DNA of 64,000 bases from Lysobacter sp. BMK333-48F3 (GCF_019733395.1 NZ_JAIHOO010000001.1:3782501-3846500), one strand, 5' to 3'; positions 1-8,175 are shown, numbered from the stretch's first letter. The notes: generated from the letters alone by a model not told the origin. Made by a program: numbers and translations.

Positions 1-1
1 G

Positions 2-565
2 AGCGAGTCGTTCTGGCTGACCCCGGGCGAAGTCTGCGTGCAGCACGCGCGCTATGCCGACCTGACCGTGCTCGGCACCGGCCAGCGCGAAGCGCCGGCG
101 CGGCGACGCCTGTTCGCCGCCTTGCTCGGCGGCTCCGGCCGCCCGGTGCTGCTGGTGCCCGAAGACTGGGCCGGCGACGGCCGGGTCGAACATGTGGTGC
201 TGGCGTGGAAGTCCTCGCGCGAGGCGGCGCGCGCGCTGCACGATGCGATGCCGTTGCTGGCGCGGGCGCGCTCGGTCGATCTGCTGATGGTCGATCACGA
301 CTTCGAACGCGATTCGCGCGCCGACCCGATGGGGTTCCTGCTCGGCAGCCATCTGCAGCAGCACGGCATTCCGGCCGAACTGGTGCGGCGCAGCGCCGAG
401 CATAGTTCGGTCGGCGAAGTCGTCGCCGCGCATGCGCGCGAATCGGGCGCCGACCTGATCGTGGCCGGCGGCTACAGCCATCCGCGGCTGCTGGAGGACG
501 TGCTCGGCGGCGTCACCCGGCATCTGCTCGAGCATGCGCCGGTGCCGGTGTTGTTTTCGCATTGA
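2..565 (+). CDS. Universal stress protein (UspA family), 5' end outside window
   Basis: The reading frame is open from the left edge, so only the C-terminal part of the gene is present. A GTG at position 38 is in frame but falls inside the conserved Usp fold (YADLTVLGT), so it is not a credible start. What remains is the end of one Usp domain followed by a second Usp-like half (HVVLAWKSSREAARAL). The closing glycine-rich motif ADLIVAGGYSHPRLLEDVLG followed by PVPVLF matches the ATP-binding loop of the family. Tandem-Usp proteins are stress-induced cytoplasmic proteins; the ligand cannot be told from the sequence. The next gene on this strand is more than 900 bp away, so it is probably the last gene of its transcript. 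Confidence 0.85.
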   Translation, partial: SESFWLTPGEVCVQHARYADLTVLGTGQREAPARRRLFAALLGGSGRPVLLVPEDWAGDGRVEHVVLAWKSSREAARALHDAMPLLARARSVDLLMVDHDFERDSRADPMGFLLGSHLQQHGIPAELVRRSAEHSSVGEVVAAHARESGADLIVAGGYSHPRLLEDVLGGVTRHLLEHAPVPVLFSH

Positions 566-672
566 GCCGGGCGCGCCGGCGATGAGGCCGGGAACCTTGT
601 CGCACGGTTGGCGTGTTGCCGGTCCCGCGAAGGCCGAATCGAGGACTTCGCCGCGGCATGGCGCTGAGGTCT

Positions 673-784
673 CTGGATCCCCGCGTTCGCGGGGATGACG
701 GTGGTGGGTTTTGCCGCGGCGACTCATGCCGTCATGCTCGCGAAGCCGCTCATGCCGTCATCCCCGCGAACGCGGGGATCCAGG
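673..784. repeat. REP-like inverted repeat pair
   Basis: A 28-nt block at 673-700 is repeated exactly in reverse complement at 757-784. Each copy contains its own palindrome (core CCCCGCGNNCGCGGGG) and is flanked by GGATC and GTCATC. Paired, oppositely oriented REP sequences like this (BIME-type) are typical of Pseudomonas and Xanthomonadaceae. They fill most of the 566-828 gap between the Usp gene and the LysE gene, which holds nothing else that I recognise. Confidence 0.85.
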
Positions 785-828
785 GCCTCATCGCGACGTT
801 TCCTTCAGTACATCCTCGCGACCGATCC

Positions 829-1455
829 TCAAGGCCCGCTACGCCGCAGCGCCGAACCCGCGAGCAGGGCTCCGAAGCCGACCAGCAAACCGCCGAATAC
901 GCGATCCAGCCAGTGCCGCACGCGCAGCAGGCGGGCGCGCACCGCGTCGCCGGACAGGGCCAGCGCGACCAGCGAGAACCACGCGACGTGGGTGGCGGAA
1001 ACGAAGGCGCCGTAACCGATGCGCTGCGCCAGCGGCGTGTCCGGCTGCACCACCTGCAGGAACAGGCTGACCACGAACACCGTGCACTTGGGGTTGAGCG
1101 CGTTGGTCAGGAAGCCGGTGCGCAGCGCGGCGAAGTCCGACAGCGGCGCCGCCGCGGCCGGGCCGGAAACCTCGCCGGCCGGCGCGCGCAGCATCTTCAG
1201 GCCCAGCCACAGCAGGTACAGCGCGCCGATCAGCTTCAACGCCGCGTACAGGCGCAGCGACTGCTGGATCACCAGGCCGACGCCGAGCAGGGTATAGGCC
1301 ACGTGCACCCACACGCCCAGGCCGATGCCGAGCGCGGTCAGCACACCGGCGCGGCGCGACAGCAGCAGACTGTTGCGCGAGACCATGGCGAAGTCCGGCC
1401 CGGGGCTGATCACCGCGATCAGGGTAATGGTGAGTACGGCTATCGATTCGTGCAT
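829..1455 (-). CDS. LysE/RhtB family amino-acid exporter
   Basis: Inner-membrane exporter of the LysE/RhtB superfamily, 208 residues, close to the usual length of about 205-210. The start is the ATG at 1455, giving MHESIAVLTITLIAVISPGPDF; the PGPDF motif near residues 19-23 is the family hallmark in the first membrane segment. Further hydrophobic segments follow (LGIGLGVWVHVAYTLLGVG, ALKLIGALYLLWLGLK), about six in all. A longer frame upstream would add a non-hydrophobic leader and is rejected. It is divergent from a LysR-type regulator 66 bp away, the usual arrangement for an exporter controlled by its neighbour. Substrate is unknown; RhtB-type members export threonine, homoserine or other neutral amino acids. 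Confidence 0.88.
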   Translation of the reverse strand: MHESIAVLTITLIAVISPGPDFAMVSRNSLLLSRRAGVLTALGIGLGVWVHVAYTLLGVGLVIQQSLRLYAALKLIGALYLLWLGLKMLRAPAGEVSGPAAAAPLSDFAALRTGFLTNALNPKCTVFVVSLFLQVVQPDTPLAQRIGYGAFVSATHVAWFSLVALALSGDAVRARLLRVRHWLDRVFGGLLVGFGALLAGSALRRSGP

Positions 1456-1521
1456 GCCAATGGCCGCGCGGAAGTGAGGATCAGGCGCTAAATTAGGCGG
1501 ACCGATGCCGGGCCACAAACG

Positions 1522-2433
1522 ATGATTGCTCACACCAATGGTGAGGAAAACTCACGAAATTCGCGTATCGACTTGCCGCCGCTGGGAGCCCTGCGTTGCT
1601 TCGAGGCGGCGGCGCGCTGGCAGAGCTTCACCCGCGCCGCGCAGGAACTGCACCTGACCCACGGTGCGATCAGCCGCGCGGTGCGCTCGATCGAGGACGC
1701 GCTGGGCGTGGCCTTGTTCGAACGCCGCCATCAGCGGGTGCGGCTGACTCCGGCCGGCGCGCGCCTGTGCGAGGCCGCGGCGAACGCGTTCGACGGCTTG
1801 AGCGCGGCGGTGCGCGAACTGCGCGCCGCGGCCGGGCCGCAGCCGTTGCGCCTGTCTTGCGAGCCGACCCTGCTGATGCGCTGGCTGATTCCGCGCCTGG
1901 CCGACTTCCAGGCGCAGCATCCCGGCATCGCCCTGCAACTGGTCGCCGGCGGCGGGCCGGTGCCGTTCGGCGAGGTCGACCTGGCGATCCGGCGCAACGA
2001 TTTCGACCGCGCCGGCGCGCATGCCGAATTCCTGTTCGAAGAACGCATCGGCCCGGTGTGCAGTCCGCGCACGCGCGCGCAATGGCTGACCGCCGGCGCG
2101 CGGCCGCGCTTGCGCGCGCAGGCCAGCCTGCTGCATACCGCGACCCGGCCCGGCGCCTGGGACGATTGGGCGCGGGCCAGCGGTGCGCAACTGTCAGGCC
2201 GACGCGGCCAGCGCTACGAGCATTTCTACTTCAGTCTGCAGGCGGCCGCGGCCGGCCTGGGTGTGGCGATCGGGCCTTGGCAGGCGGTGCGCGACGACAT
2301 CGGCGCCGGCCTGCTCGAAGCGCCGTTCGGGTTCGTCGCCGACGGCAGCCGCTACGAATTGCTGTCGCCGCAGCCGCTGCCGCCGCAATCGCCGGCGGCG
2401 ACGCTGTTGGCCTGGCTGCGCGCGCAGGCCTAG
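1522..2433 (+). CDS. LysR-family transcriptional regulator (GcvA-like)
   Basis: LysR-type regulator, 303 residues. The N-terminal winged helix-turn-helix begins at LPPLGALRCFEAAARWQSF and includes FTRAAQELHLTHGAISRAVR, the recognition-helix region, then LGVALFERR. The rest is the periplasmic-binding-protein-like effector domain. The opening LPPLxALRxFEAAAR is typical of the GcvA-like subgroup. It probably controls the divergent LysE-type exporter; the 66-bp space between them is where its operator should lie. The gene ends at a CTAG shared by its TAG stop and the TAG stop of the convergent AraC gene, so the two coding regions overlap. Confidence 0.9.
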   Translation: MIAHTNGEENSRNSRIDLPPLGALRCFEAAARWQSFTRAAQELHLTHGAISRAVRSIEDALGVALFERRHQRVRLTPAGARLCEAAANAFDGLSAAVRELRAAAGPQPLRLSCEPTLLMRWLIPRLADFQAQHPGIALQLVAGGGPVPFGEVDLAIRRNDFDRAGAHAEFLFEERIGPVCSPRTRAQWLTAGARPRLRAQASLLHTATRPGAWDDWARASGAQLSGRRGQRYEHFYFSLQAAAAGLGVAIGPWQAVRDDIGAGLLEAPFGFVADGSRYELLSPQPLPPQSPAATLLAWLRAQA

Positions 2434-3329
2434 CCGCCGCACAGCGCTTCCGGAGCCTGGCGCAGCCGGGCCACGTCGCGCAGCGGCGGCGCGCCGAACA
2501 GGCGGTTGTATTCGCGGCTGAACTGCGACGGGCTGTCGTAGCCGACCGCATAACCGGCGCTGGCGGCGTCGAGCGCGCGGCTCAGCATCAGCTTGCGCGC
2601 CTCCTGCAAGCGCAGTTGTTTCTGGTACTGCAAGGGGCTCATCCGGGTCACCGATTTGAAATGCGCGTGCAGGGCCGAGGGGCTCATCCGCGCCTGGGCG
2701 GCGATTTCGCCCAGATCGAAGGGCTCGCGGAAGTTGCGCTTGATCCAGCCGATCGCGCGCTGGACCTGGCCCAGGCGGCTGTCGGCCTGGGCGATCTCGC
2801 GCAGGCGAGGGCCTTGTTCGCCCTTCATCAGTCGGTACAGGATCTCGTGCTCGATCAGCGGCGCAAGCAGGGCGATGTCGTCGGGCGTGCACAACAGGCG
2901 CAGCAGGCGCAGGGCGGCGTCGACCAGTTCCGGTTCCAGTTCGCCGAGCATCAGGCTGGGGCCGGGCGCGGCGGCGGCCGGCGCCGCACCCATCTCCATG
3001 CACAGCGCCGCGAGCATGGTCGGGTCGAGGTCCAGGCGCAGGCACAGATAAGGCCGCTCGGGCGTGGCTTCGATCACCTGGCCGACGATGGGCACGTCGA
3101 CCGATACGGTCAGGTAACGGTTGCGGTCGTACTCGTAGACCCGATCGCCGAGCAGAACGCGCTTGCGCCCCTGCACGACGATGCACACCGCCGGCTCGTG
3201 CAGGGCGTGCAGGGCTTCGGTCCGGGCGGCGCTGCGGACCAGCGCCAGGCGCGGGATCGCGGTCGCGTGCACGCCGTCGCCGGCGGCGTTTCGATCAACC
3301 AGTTCGGTCAGTTCGGCAAGGGCTGACAT
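2430..3329 (-). CDS. AraC-family transcriptional regulator with AraC_N domain
   Basis: 299 residues from the ATG at 3329 (MSALAELTELVDRNA). The N-terminal half is the cupin-like AraC_N effector domain (AVCIVVQGRKRVLLGDRVYEY). The C-terminal half holds two helix-turn-helix units (FDLGEIAAQARMSPSALHAH and the segment around SAGYAVGYDSPSQFSREYNR), with the LQEARKLML linker typical of the family. The frame continues upstream of this ATG but only as Arg/Gly-rich sequence. It is divergent from a short-chain dehydrogenase starting 229 bp away, a pairing that often reflects regulation of the dehydrogenase. The inducer is unknown. Confidence 0.9.
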   Translation of the reverse strand: MSALAELTELVDRNAAGDGVHATAIPRLALVRSAARTEALHALHEPAVCIVVQGRKRVLLGDRVYEYDRNRYLTVSVDVPIVGQVIEATPERPYLCLRLDLDPTMLAALCMEMGAAPAAAAPGPSLMLGELEPELVDAALRLLRLLCTPDDIALLAPLIEHEILYRLMKGEQGPRLREIAQADSRLGQVQRAIGWIKRNFREPFDLGEIAAQARMSPSALHAHFKSVTRMSPLQYQKQLRLQEARKLMLSRALDAASAGYAVGYDSPSQFSREYNRLFGAPPLRDVARLRQAPEALCGG

Positions 3330-3558
3330 CGGCGCTCCGCGGCGGAGACAGGGAAAAACCCGACGAATCCGCGCGGATTCGCCGGCCGGGGGACGCGGCG
3401 ATGATCCGCCGCGCCGGCCGTGGCTACAAGCCTGGCCGCCACGCTTTGGAGAATCGTGCAAGAACCGCCGGCGATCGTTCTACCGCCGCCGGGGCCAGGG
3501 CGGGGACAGTGGCGCCAGGCCGGACGGACCGCGTCCGCCACTTCCCAGGAGTTCCGCC

Positions 3559-4311
3559 ATGTCTTCGATCCAAACCGTTCCGGCGACCCAGGCCAAGACC
3601 GTACTGATCACCGGTGCCAGCAGCGGCATCGGCGAGGCCACCGCGCGCCTGCTCGCCGCGCGCGGTGCGCGGGTGGTGATCGGCGCCCGCCGCGGCGAGC
3701 GCCTGCAGGCCCTGGCCGCGCAGATCGACGCGGCCGGCGGCCAGGTGCGCCAGCGCGTGCTGGACGTCACCGACGCCGCCGACGTGGCCGCGTTCGCGGC
3801 CTATGCGCAGGAGCAGTTCGGCGCCATCGATGTGCTGGTCAACAATGCCGGGGTGATGCCGTTGTCGACCCTGGACGCGCTCAAGCTCGACGAGTGGAAC
3901 CGGATGATCGACGTCAACATCCGCGGCGTGTTGCACGGCATCGCCGCGGTGCTGCCGGCGATGCGCGAGCAGGGCCACGGCCAGGTCGTCAACGTCGCCT
4001 CGCTGGGCGCGCATTACGTGGTGCCGACCGGTGCGGTGTACTGCGCGACCAAGTTCGCGGTGTGGGCGATCTCCGACGGCTTGCGCCAGGAGAACGAGCG
4101 GATCCGGGTGACCACGATCTCTCCCGGCGTGGTCGAGTCGGAACTGGCCGACAGCATCAGCGACCCGGCCGCGCGCGAAGGCATGAAGGCGTTCCGCCGC
4201 ATCGCGATCGGGCCTGACGCGATCGCCCGCGCGATCGCCTTCGCGATCGAGCAGCCGGACGACGTCGACGTCAGCGAAGTGATCGTGCGGCCGACGGCGG
4301 GGACGTTCTGA
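3559..4311 (+). CDS. Short-chain dehydrogenase/reductase (classical SDR)
   Basis: 250 residues, the standard size for a classical SDR. It shows the NAD(P)-binding TGASSGIG motif near residues 16-23, the NNAG motif, the catalytic Ser in VVNVASLGAHY and the YCATK catalytic Tyr/Lys. SPGVV follows at the usual place. The start at 3559 is supported by CAGGAG about 8 bases upstream; the longer open frame to 3163 runs through the promoter region. The ARRGER sequence after the second beta strand suggests preference for NADP(H). It is a cytoplasmic oxidoreductase of unknown substrate, divergent from the AraC regulator that may control it. Confidence 0.92.
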   Translation: MSSIQTVPATQAKTVLITGASSGIGEATARLLAARGARVVIGARRGERLQALAAQIDAAGGQVRQRVLDVTDAADVAAFAAYAQEQFGAIDVLVNNAGVMPLSTLDALKLDEWNRMIDVNIRGVLHGIAAVLPAMREQGHGQVVNVASLGAHYVVPTGAVYCATKFAVWAISDGLRQENERIRVTTISPGVVESELADSISDPAAREGMKAFRRIAIGPDAIARAIAFAIEQPDDVDVSEVIVRPTAGTF

Positions 4312-4405
4312 GTTGCCGGAATTGAAGATTCGGGATCGGGGATTGGCCGAGCAGAAGCGCAGGCCGGATCGTCGGTGCCGAACCCTGGTTGTCGAATCGA
4401 TGCCT

Positions 4406-4437
4406 GCGGCGGCGGCAGGTGGACCTGCCGCCGCTGC
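4406..4437. terminator. Hairpin between convergent genes
   Basis: Very stable GC stem, 4406-4420 pairing with 4423-4437, between the convergent SDR and PEP mutase-like genes. It lacks a clear U-tract on either strand, so a role as bidirectional terminator is inferred from position and stability only. Confidence 0.45.
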
Positions 4438-4452
4438 GGTCCGGTGTGCGGC

Positions 4453-5265
4453 TCAGCGTTGGTCGAACAAGGCGTTGAGCCGGCCGTATTCCATCGCCTC
4501 GGCCTGCAGCGGCCGCGAGTCGCCGTCGCGCAGGAAGCCGCCGGCCAGCCCGGCCAGACGCGCGTAGGCCGATTGGGCCAGGTCCGATCCGGCGCTGAGC
4601 CGGCGCACGCCCCAGCTTTGCAGCTCGGCGGCCGGCGGCAACGCCGGACGCGCGAGCAGGTTCAACGGCAGGCCGCAGTCGGCGGCGATCGCGCGCACTT
4701 CGGCTTCGGCGGTCAGGCCGGGCACGAACAGGCCGTCGGCGCCGGCCTCGCGGTAAAGCGCGGCGCGGGCGAGGGTGGCCTCGACCCGCTCGCCCTGCGC
4801 GGCCAGGCCGCGCAGGTACACGTCGGTGCGGGTATTGAGGTACAGCGGCACGCCGAGCCGGGCGGCGGCATTTTTGACGCTTTCGATCTTCGCGCACAGC
4901 AGCTCGGGGCTGGCGCCGCCGTCTTCCAGGTTGATCCCGACCGCGCCGATGTCGATCAGCGCGGCGACGGTGTCGGCGACCTGCGCCGGATCGTCGGAGT
5001 AGCCGCCTTCGACGTCGACCGACAGCGGGATCCGGATCGCGCGCGCGATGCCGGCGGCGGCATCGATCAGACGCTGCGCCGGCAAGCGATCGCCGTCGGC
5101 ATAGCCCTGCGCCCAGGCGACGCCGGCGCTGGTGGTGGCCAGGGCCTTGGCGCCGAGGCTTTCGATCAGCCGCGCGCTGCCGGCGTCCCAGCAATTGGCG
5201 AGCAGCAGCACGCCGTCGTGATGGAAGCGGTGGAACTGCGCGGCGCGATCGGCGGTAGCGGACAT
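4453..5265 (-). CDS. Isocitrate lyase/PEP mutase family enzyme
   Basis: 270 residues from the ATG at 5265 (MSATADRAAQFHRFHHDG), preceded by GAGGAAA-type ribosome-binding sequence. The TIM-barrel PEP mutase/isocitrate lyase fold is indicated by LLLANCWDAGSARLIE, then ATTSAGVAWAQGYADG, the metal-binding stretch SVDVEGGYSDDP and GINLEDGG. The family cleaves or rearranges C-C or P-C bonds of 2-oxo or hydroxy acids with Mg2+. Members of this subgroup are often annotated as 2-methylisocitrate lyase-like or carboxyphosphonoenolpyruvate mutase-like. I do not see the KKCGH lyase loop, so a true isocitrate or methylisocitrate lyase is unlikely. Cytoplasmic; substrate unknown. Confidence 0.85.
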   Translation of the reverse strand: MSATADRAAQFHRFHHDGVLLLANCWDAGSARLIESLGAKALATTSAGVAWAQGYADGDRLPAQRLIDAAAGIARAIRIPLSVDVEGGYSDDPAQVADTVAALIDIGAVGINLEDGGASPELLCAKIESVKNAAARLGVPLYLNTRTDVYLRGLAAQGERVEATLARAALYREAGADGLFVPGLTAEAEVRAIAADCGLPLNLLARPALPPAAELQSWGVRRLSAGSDLAQSAYARLAGLAGGFLRDGDSRPLQAEAMEYGRLNALFDQR

Positions 5266-5315
5266 CGGGGGTTTCCTCGGAAAGGGGGCGCAGTATCGGC
5301 TGCGCCCAGTGTCGC

Positions 5316-6236
5316 TTACTTGCCGTTTTCGGACTTCGACGTCGGTGCCAGACGGGTGTCGGCGTCCCAGCGCCGGATCGCGTCCTCGACCGCGTCGACG
5401 CCGAGCGCGGCGGCGGCCGGATCGATCTCGCCGAGGGTGTCGTGGGCGCTGTGGATGACCCGCATCACCTTGGCCGTGTCGGCGGTCTTCTCGCGCCGAT
5501 AGGCGGCCAGGATCAGCGGCACTTCCTCGGCGCCGATCAGCGAGTACGACACCGCCGGCCAGCCGGCCTTGAGGAAGGAACGATGATCGCTGGGCGGATA
5601 CTGTTCGCCCGGCGCCAGGCTCAGGCCGCCGGCCTGGGCGGCGTCGCGGCTGGCCGCGACCAGCGCGGTGTCGGCTTCTGGGGTCATCATCCACAGCGTC
5701 TTGCCCCAGCCGAACACGTCGAAATTGACGTACAGCGCCGGCTTGGCGCGATTCTGGGCGACGTAGGCGGCGGAACCGAGCAGGCCCGCCTCCTCAAGAT
5801 CCCAGAACGCGACCGCGACGCGATGGCGGGTCAGCGGACGCTGCTTGAAGCGTTCGGCCAGGGCCAGCACGGTCGCGCTGCCGGAGGCGTTGTCGGTGGC
5901 GCCGCGGCCTTCGCCGACCCGGTCGAAGTGCGCGCCGAACAGCAGCAGCGGCGCATCGGCCGGACCGGATACGTCGGCCAGCAGATTGGTGCCGCGGCCG
6001 TGTTTGCCGGCTTCGAACGTTTGCGCATTCCAGCGCAGGCCGATCGCGTCGAGGCGGCGTTCGATCGCGACGCGGCGACCCTCGCCGGCGTCTGCCTGCG
6101 CGATCGCGCCGACGTCGCCGATCCAGCGTTCGGCCGCGGCCGGCGCCGCTTCGCGGGCGAGGGCGGGAACCGCGGCGGTCAGCCACAGCGCGGCGGCGAT
6201 GGCGGTCACGAGCGAAACGGAGCGGCGTCGTTGCAT
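5316..6236 (-). CDS. Secreted M28-family zinc aminopeptidase
   Basis: 306 residues from the ATG at 6236. The N-terminus (MQRRRSVSLVTAIAAALWLT, ending AVPALA) is a clear Sec signal peptide, so the product is exported. Zinc ligands of the M28 fold can be followed in order: FGAHFDRVGEGRGATDN (His, then bridging Asp), FWDLEEAGLLGS (catalytic Glu pair), VNFDVFGWG (Asp) and IHSAHDTL (terminal His). M28 enzymes release N-terminal residues from peptides, consistent with the lytic, predatory lifestyle of Lysobacter, although housekeeping peptide use is equally possible. The frame continues far upstream but crosses the divergent regulator gene, so the signal-peptide Met is the start. Confidence 0.9.
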   Translation of the reverse strand: MQRRRSVSLVTAIAAALWLTAAVPALAREAAPAAAERWIGDVGAIAQADAGEGRRVAIERRLDAIGLRWNAQTFEAGKHGRGTNLLADVSGPADAPLLLFGAHFDRVGEGRGATDNASGSATVLALAERFKQRPLTRHRVAVAFWDLEEAGLLGSAAYVAQNRAKPALYVNFDVFGWGKTLWMMTPEADTALVAASRDAAQAGGLSLAPGEQYPPSDHRSFLKAGWPAVSYSLIGAEEVPLILAAYRREKTADTAKVMRVIHSAHDTLGEIDPAAAALGVDAVEDAIRRWDADTRLAPTSKSENGK

Positions 6237-6365
6237 GAGATCCTCGGAATGGGATGGGCGAAGCGGAGCGGTCATTGTGAACCCAGTAACATTATCAGTG
6301 CCTTGCACCGCACAAAGCGGCCGCGTAGCCTCCTCGTCGTGGCAGCACTGCGGCAGGGGAAGGAC

Positions 6366-7013
6366 ATGACCATCCGTGTTTTCATCGTCGACGACCATGC
6401 GCTGGTGCGTACCGGCATGCGCATGATCCTGTCTGCGGAAACGGATATCGAGGTACTGGGCGACGTCGAAAGCGGCGAAGAGGCGATGCCGCTGATCCGC
6501 AAGCTCAAGCCCGACGTGGTCTTGTGCGACCTGCACCTGCCCGGCGTCAGCGGCCTGGAAGTGACCGAGCGGATCATCAAGGGCGACCACGGCACCCGGG
6601 TGATCATCGTCTCGGTGCTGGAAGACGGGCCGATGCCCAAGCGCCTGCTCGAAGTCGGCGCCTCGGGCTATGTCGGCAAGGGCGGCGACGCCAGCGAGCT
6701 GCTGCGCGCGATCCGCGACGTCGCCCGCGGCAAGCGCTACCTGGCCAGCAACATCGCCCAAAACCTGGCCCTGTCGAACCTGGACGGCGGCGCGTCGCCG
6801 TTCGACGAGCTTTCGCCGCGCGAGCTGGAGATCGCCTTGCTGCTGGTGCAAGGGTTCCGTCAGGAAGAAATCGCCAAGCGCCTGAGCCTGAGCGCCAAGA
6901 CCGTCAACACCCACAAGACCCGGCTGTTCGAGAAGCTGGCGATCACCGACACCATCGCCCTGGCGCGGCTGGCGGCGCAGTACGGGCTGGCGGATCCGGC
7001 GCATTCGCTGTGA
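6366..7013 (+). CDS. GacA/UvrY-like response regulator (NarL/FixJ type)
   Basis: 215 residues. The N-terminal receiver domain has the acidic pair at D9-D10, the phosphoacceptor in VVLCDLHLPG (D55) and a conserved Lys in GYVGKGG. The C-terminal LuxR-type helix-turn-helix includes LSPRELEIALLLVQGF and LSLSAKTVNTHKTRLFEKL. Length and sequence fit the GacA/UvrY/VarA group, which act with a BarA/GacS hybrid kinase to switch on CsrA-sequestering small RNAs and secondary metabolism or exoenzymes. No kinase is encoded nearby, as is usual for this orphan regulator. AGGGGAAGGAC just before the ATG is a strong ribosome-binding site. In E. coli uvrY is followed by uvrC; here an IS-containing region follows. 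Confidence 0.85.
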   Translation: MTIRVFIVDDHALVRTGMRMILSAETDIEVLGDVESGEEAMPLIRKLKPDVVLCDLHLPGVSGLEVTERIIKGDHGTRVIIVSVLEDGPMPKRLLEVGASGYVGKGGDASELLRAIRDVARGKRYLASNIAQNLALSNLDGGASPFDELSPRELEIALLLVQGFRQEEIAKRLSLSAKTVNTHKTRLFEKLAITDTIALARLAAQYGLADPAHSL

Positions 7014-7014
7014 T

Positions 7015-7034
7015 CGCGCGGCGCTAGCCGCGCG
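7015..7034 (+). terminator. Weak terminator-like hairpin after the response regulator
   Basis: An 8-bp GC stem (7015-7022 with 7027-7034) with loop GCTA begins 2 bases after the stop codon. There is no U-run behind it, so termination is only suggested. Confidence 0.4.
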
Positions 7035-7048
7035 GGGGCTGCTTCGGC

Positions 7049-7096
7049 GGCGACAGCAACAGCAACAGCAAATCCCCCCTGGCCCCCCTTTTTCAA
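7049..7096 (+). repeat. Left part of an intergenic repeat element interrupted by the IS
   Basis: AACAGC-type hexamers lead into AAATCCCCCC, a short spacer and CCCCCCTTTTTCAA. The same series occurs uninterrupted at 47,311-47,358. The element continues on the other side of the insertion sequence from 7846 (TTTTCAAAGGGGGG). Confidence 0.8.
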
Positions 7097-7845
7097 GGGT
7101 CTTAGGAAGCAAAGCTGCCTCATAACGCAGCTATCTTCCTGAAATGAATAAGAAAAATAGGTACTACAGCCGTTCGAAAATCAGCGAGGCCCGATTTCGG
7201 GCCCTCGTGCGCTGCTGGGCCCTGGACCTGACCGCGACCAGCACCGCGCAACTGACCGGGTTGAGCGTGCGATCGGTCAACTCGATCTTCCTTGCCTTGC
7301 GTCGTGCCATCGCCACCGAATGCGAGCAGCATTCGCCGTTCACCGGCCAGGTGGAAGTCGACGAATCCTTCTTCGGACCGTGGCGCGTGCGCGGCAAACG
7401 CGGCCGCGGCGCCGGCAAGAAAACCATCGTCTTCGGCATGCTCAAACGCGGCCAGCACGTCTACACCCAGATCGTCCCCAACTGCAAAACCGCCACGCTT
7501 CAGGCCTTAATTCGTGGGCATATTCGCCTGGAGAGCGAAATCCTCTCCGACTGTCTGTCCAGCTACGACGGCCTGGTCGACCTGGGCTATGCCAAGCACT
7601 GGCGCATTCGCCACAGCGGCAATCATTTCGCCGAGGGCGACAACCACATCAACGGCATCGAGAGCTTCTGGAGCTTCGCCAAGCGGCGCCTGGCCAAATT
7701 CAACGGGGTGCCCAAGGCCACCTTCTACCTGCACCTGAAGGAGTGCGAGTTCCGCTTCAACCACCGCCACGAAGACCTCTACCGGGCGACCCTCAAGTTG
7801 CTACGATCCAACCCACTCTGAGGGGCTGTTTGCTTCCTAAGACCC
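7097..7845 (+). mobile_element. IS1595-family insertion sequence (IS1016-like), complete
   Basis: A 749-bp element bounded by inverted terminal repeats starting GGGTCTTAGGAAGCAAA (7097-7113 and the reverse complement at 7829-7845), identical over 17 bases. One transposase gene fills the inside. TTTTCAA lies directly outside both ends (7090-7096 and 7846-7852), a probable target-site duplication; IS1595 elements usually make 8-bp duplications, so one base may have changed or belongs to the end. GGG termini and size fit the short IS1016-type subgroup. The element sits between the response regulator and the end of rne and interrupts no gene, only a palindromic repeat. Confidence 0.88.
7144..7821 (+). 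CDS. IS1595-family transposase
   Basis: 225 residues filling the insertion sequence. The DDE-type catalytic core is visible: VEVDESFFGP (first Asp), ILSDCLSSYDGL (second Asp) and HINGIESFWSFAKRRL, the characteristic third-position motif of IS1595 transposases. The N-terminus is short and lacks the zinc-ribbon found in the longer ISXO2-type transposases, as in IS1016-like members. The frame is intact with no stop or frameshift and both element ends are present, so it may still be active. Base composition is less GC-rich at the N-terminus (MNKKNRYYSRSK) than the surrounding genes, in keeping with foreign origin. Confidence 0.92.
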   Translation: MNKKNRYYSRSKISEARFRALVRCWALDLTATSTAQLTGLSVRSVNSIFLALRRAIATECEQHSPFTGQVEVDESFFGPWRVRGKRGRGAGKKTIVFGMLKRGQHVYTQIVPNCKTATLQALIRGHIRLESEILSDCLSSYDGLVDLGYAKHWRIRHSGNHFAEGDNHINGIESFWSFAKRRLAKFNGVPKATFYLHLKECEFRFNHRHEDLYRATLKLLRSNPL

Positions 7846-8175
7846 TTTTCAAAGGGGGGAGGCGATCTGCTGGGTTTGCGGCGAGCTTGTGGGCTTCTTG
7901 CTGTTGCTCTACGAGAGCGTTGGCCGTTTCCCTGCGAGATGCCGTTCTGCCGTTTCTTTGCGAGGGCGACCGCTTGCCCGCGCTTAGCGCGTGCCTTGCT
8001 GTTCCCCCCTTTGAAAAAGGGTGAGAGCGTGCGCTTGCGAACCGCAGGTTCGCGCACGATCGAACGCCAGCAGGCTATGCCTGCTGGCCGGACGGGCAGG
8101 GGGGATTTGCTGTTGCCTCTCGGCGCGAGCGGAGGGGGCGACGCGAAGGCGGGTGTTCGCTTCGAACCACGACTA
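7846..8175. repeat. Right part of the IS-split repeat element; no gene
   Basis: From the right end of the IS to the rne terminator I see no gene. The sequence continues the interrupted repeat (TTTTCAAAGGGGGG). It carries an inverted copy of the core near 8005-8021 (CCCCCCTTTGAAAAAGGG) and closes near 8099-8117 with GGGGGGATTTGCTGTTG, the reverse complement of the CAACAGCAAATCCCCCC that opens the element at about 7059. So without the IS the element would be a unit of roughly 300 bp with inverted ends, resembling a non-autonomous mobile repeat. Confidence 0.6.

Noticed and set aside
613-1491. Plus-strand frame of 292 codons antisense to the LysE gene
   Set aside because: Translation is Arg/Gln/Ala-rich without any domain, and the minus strand encodes a clear exporter.
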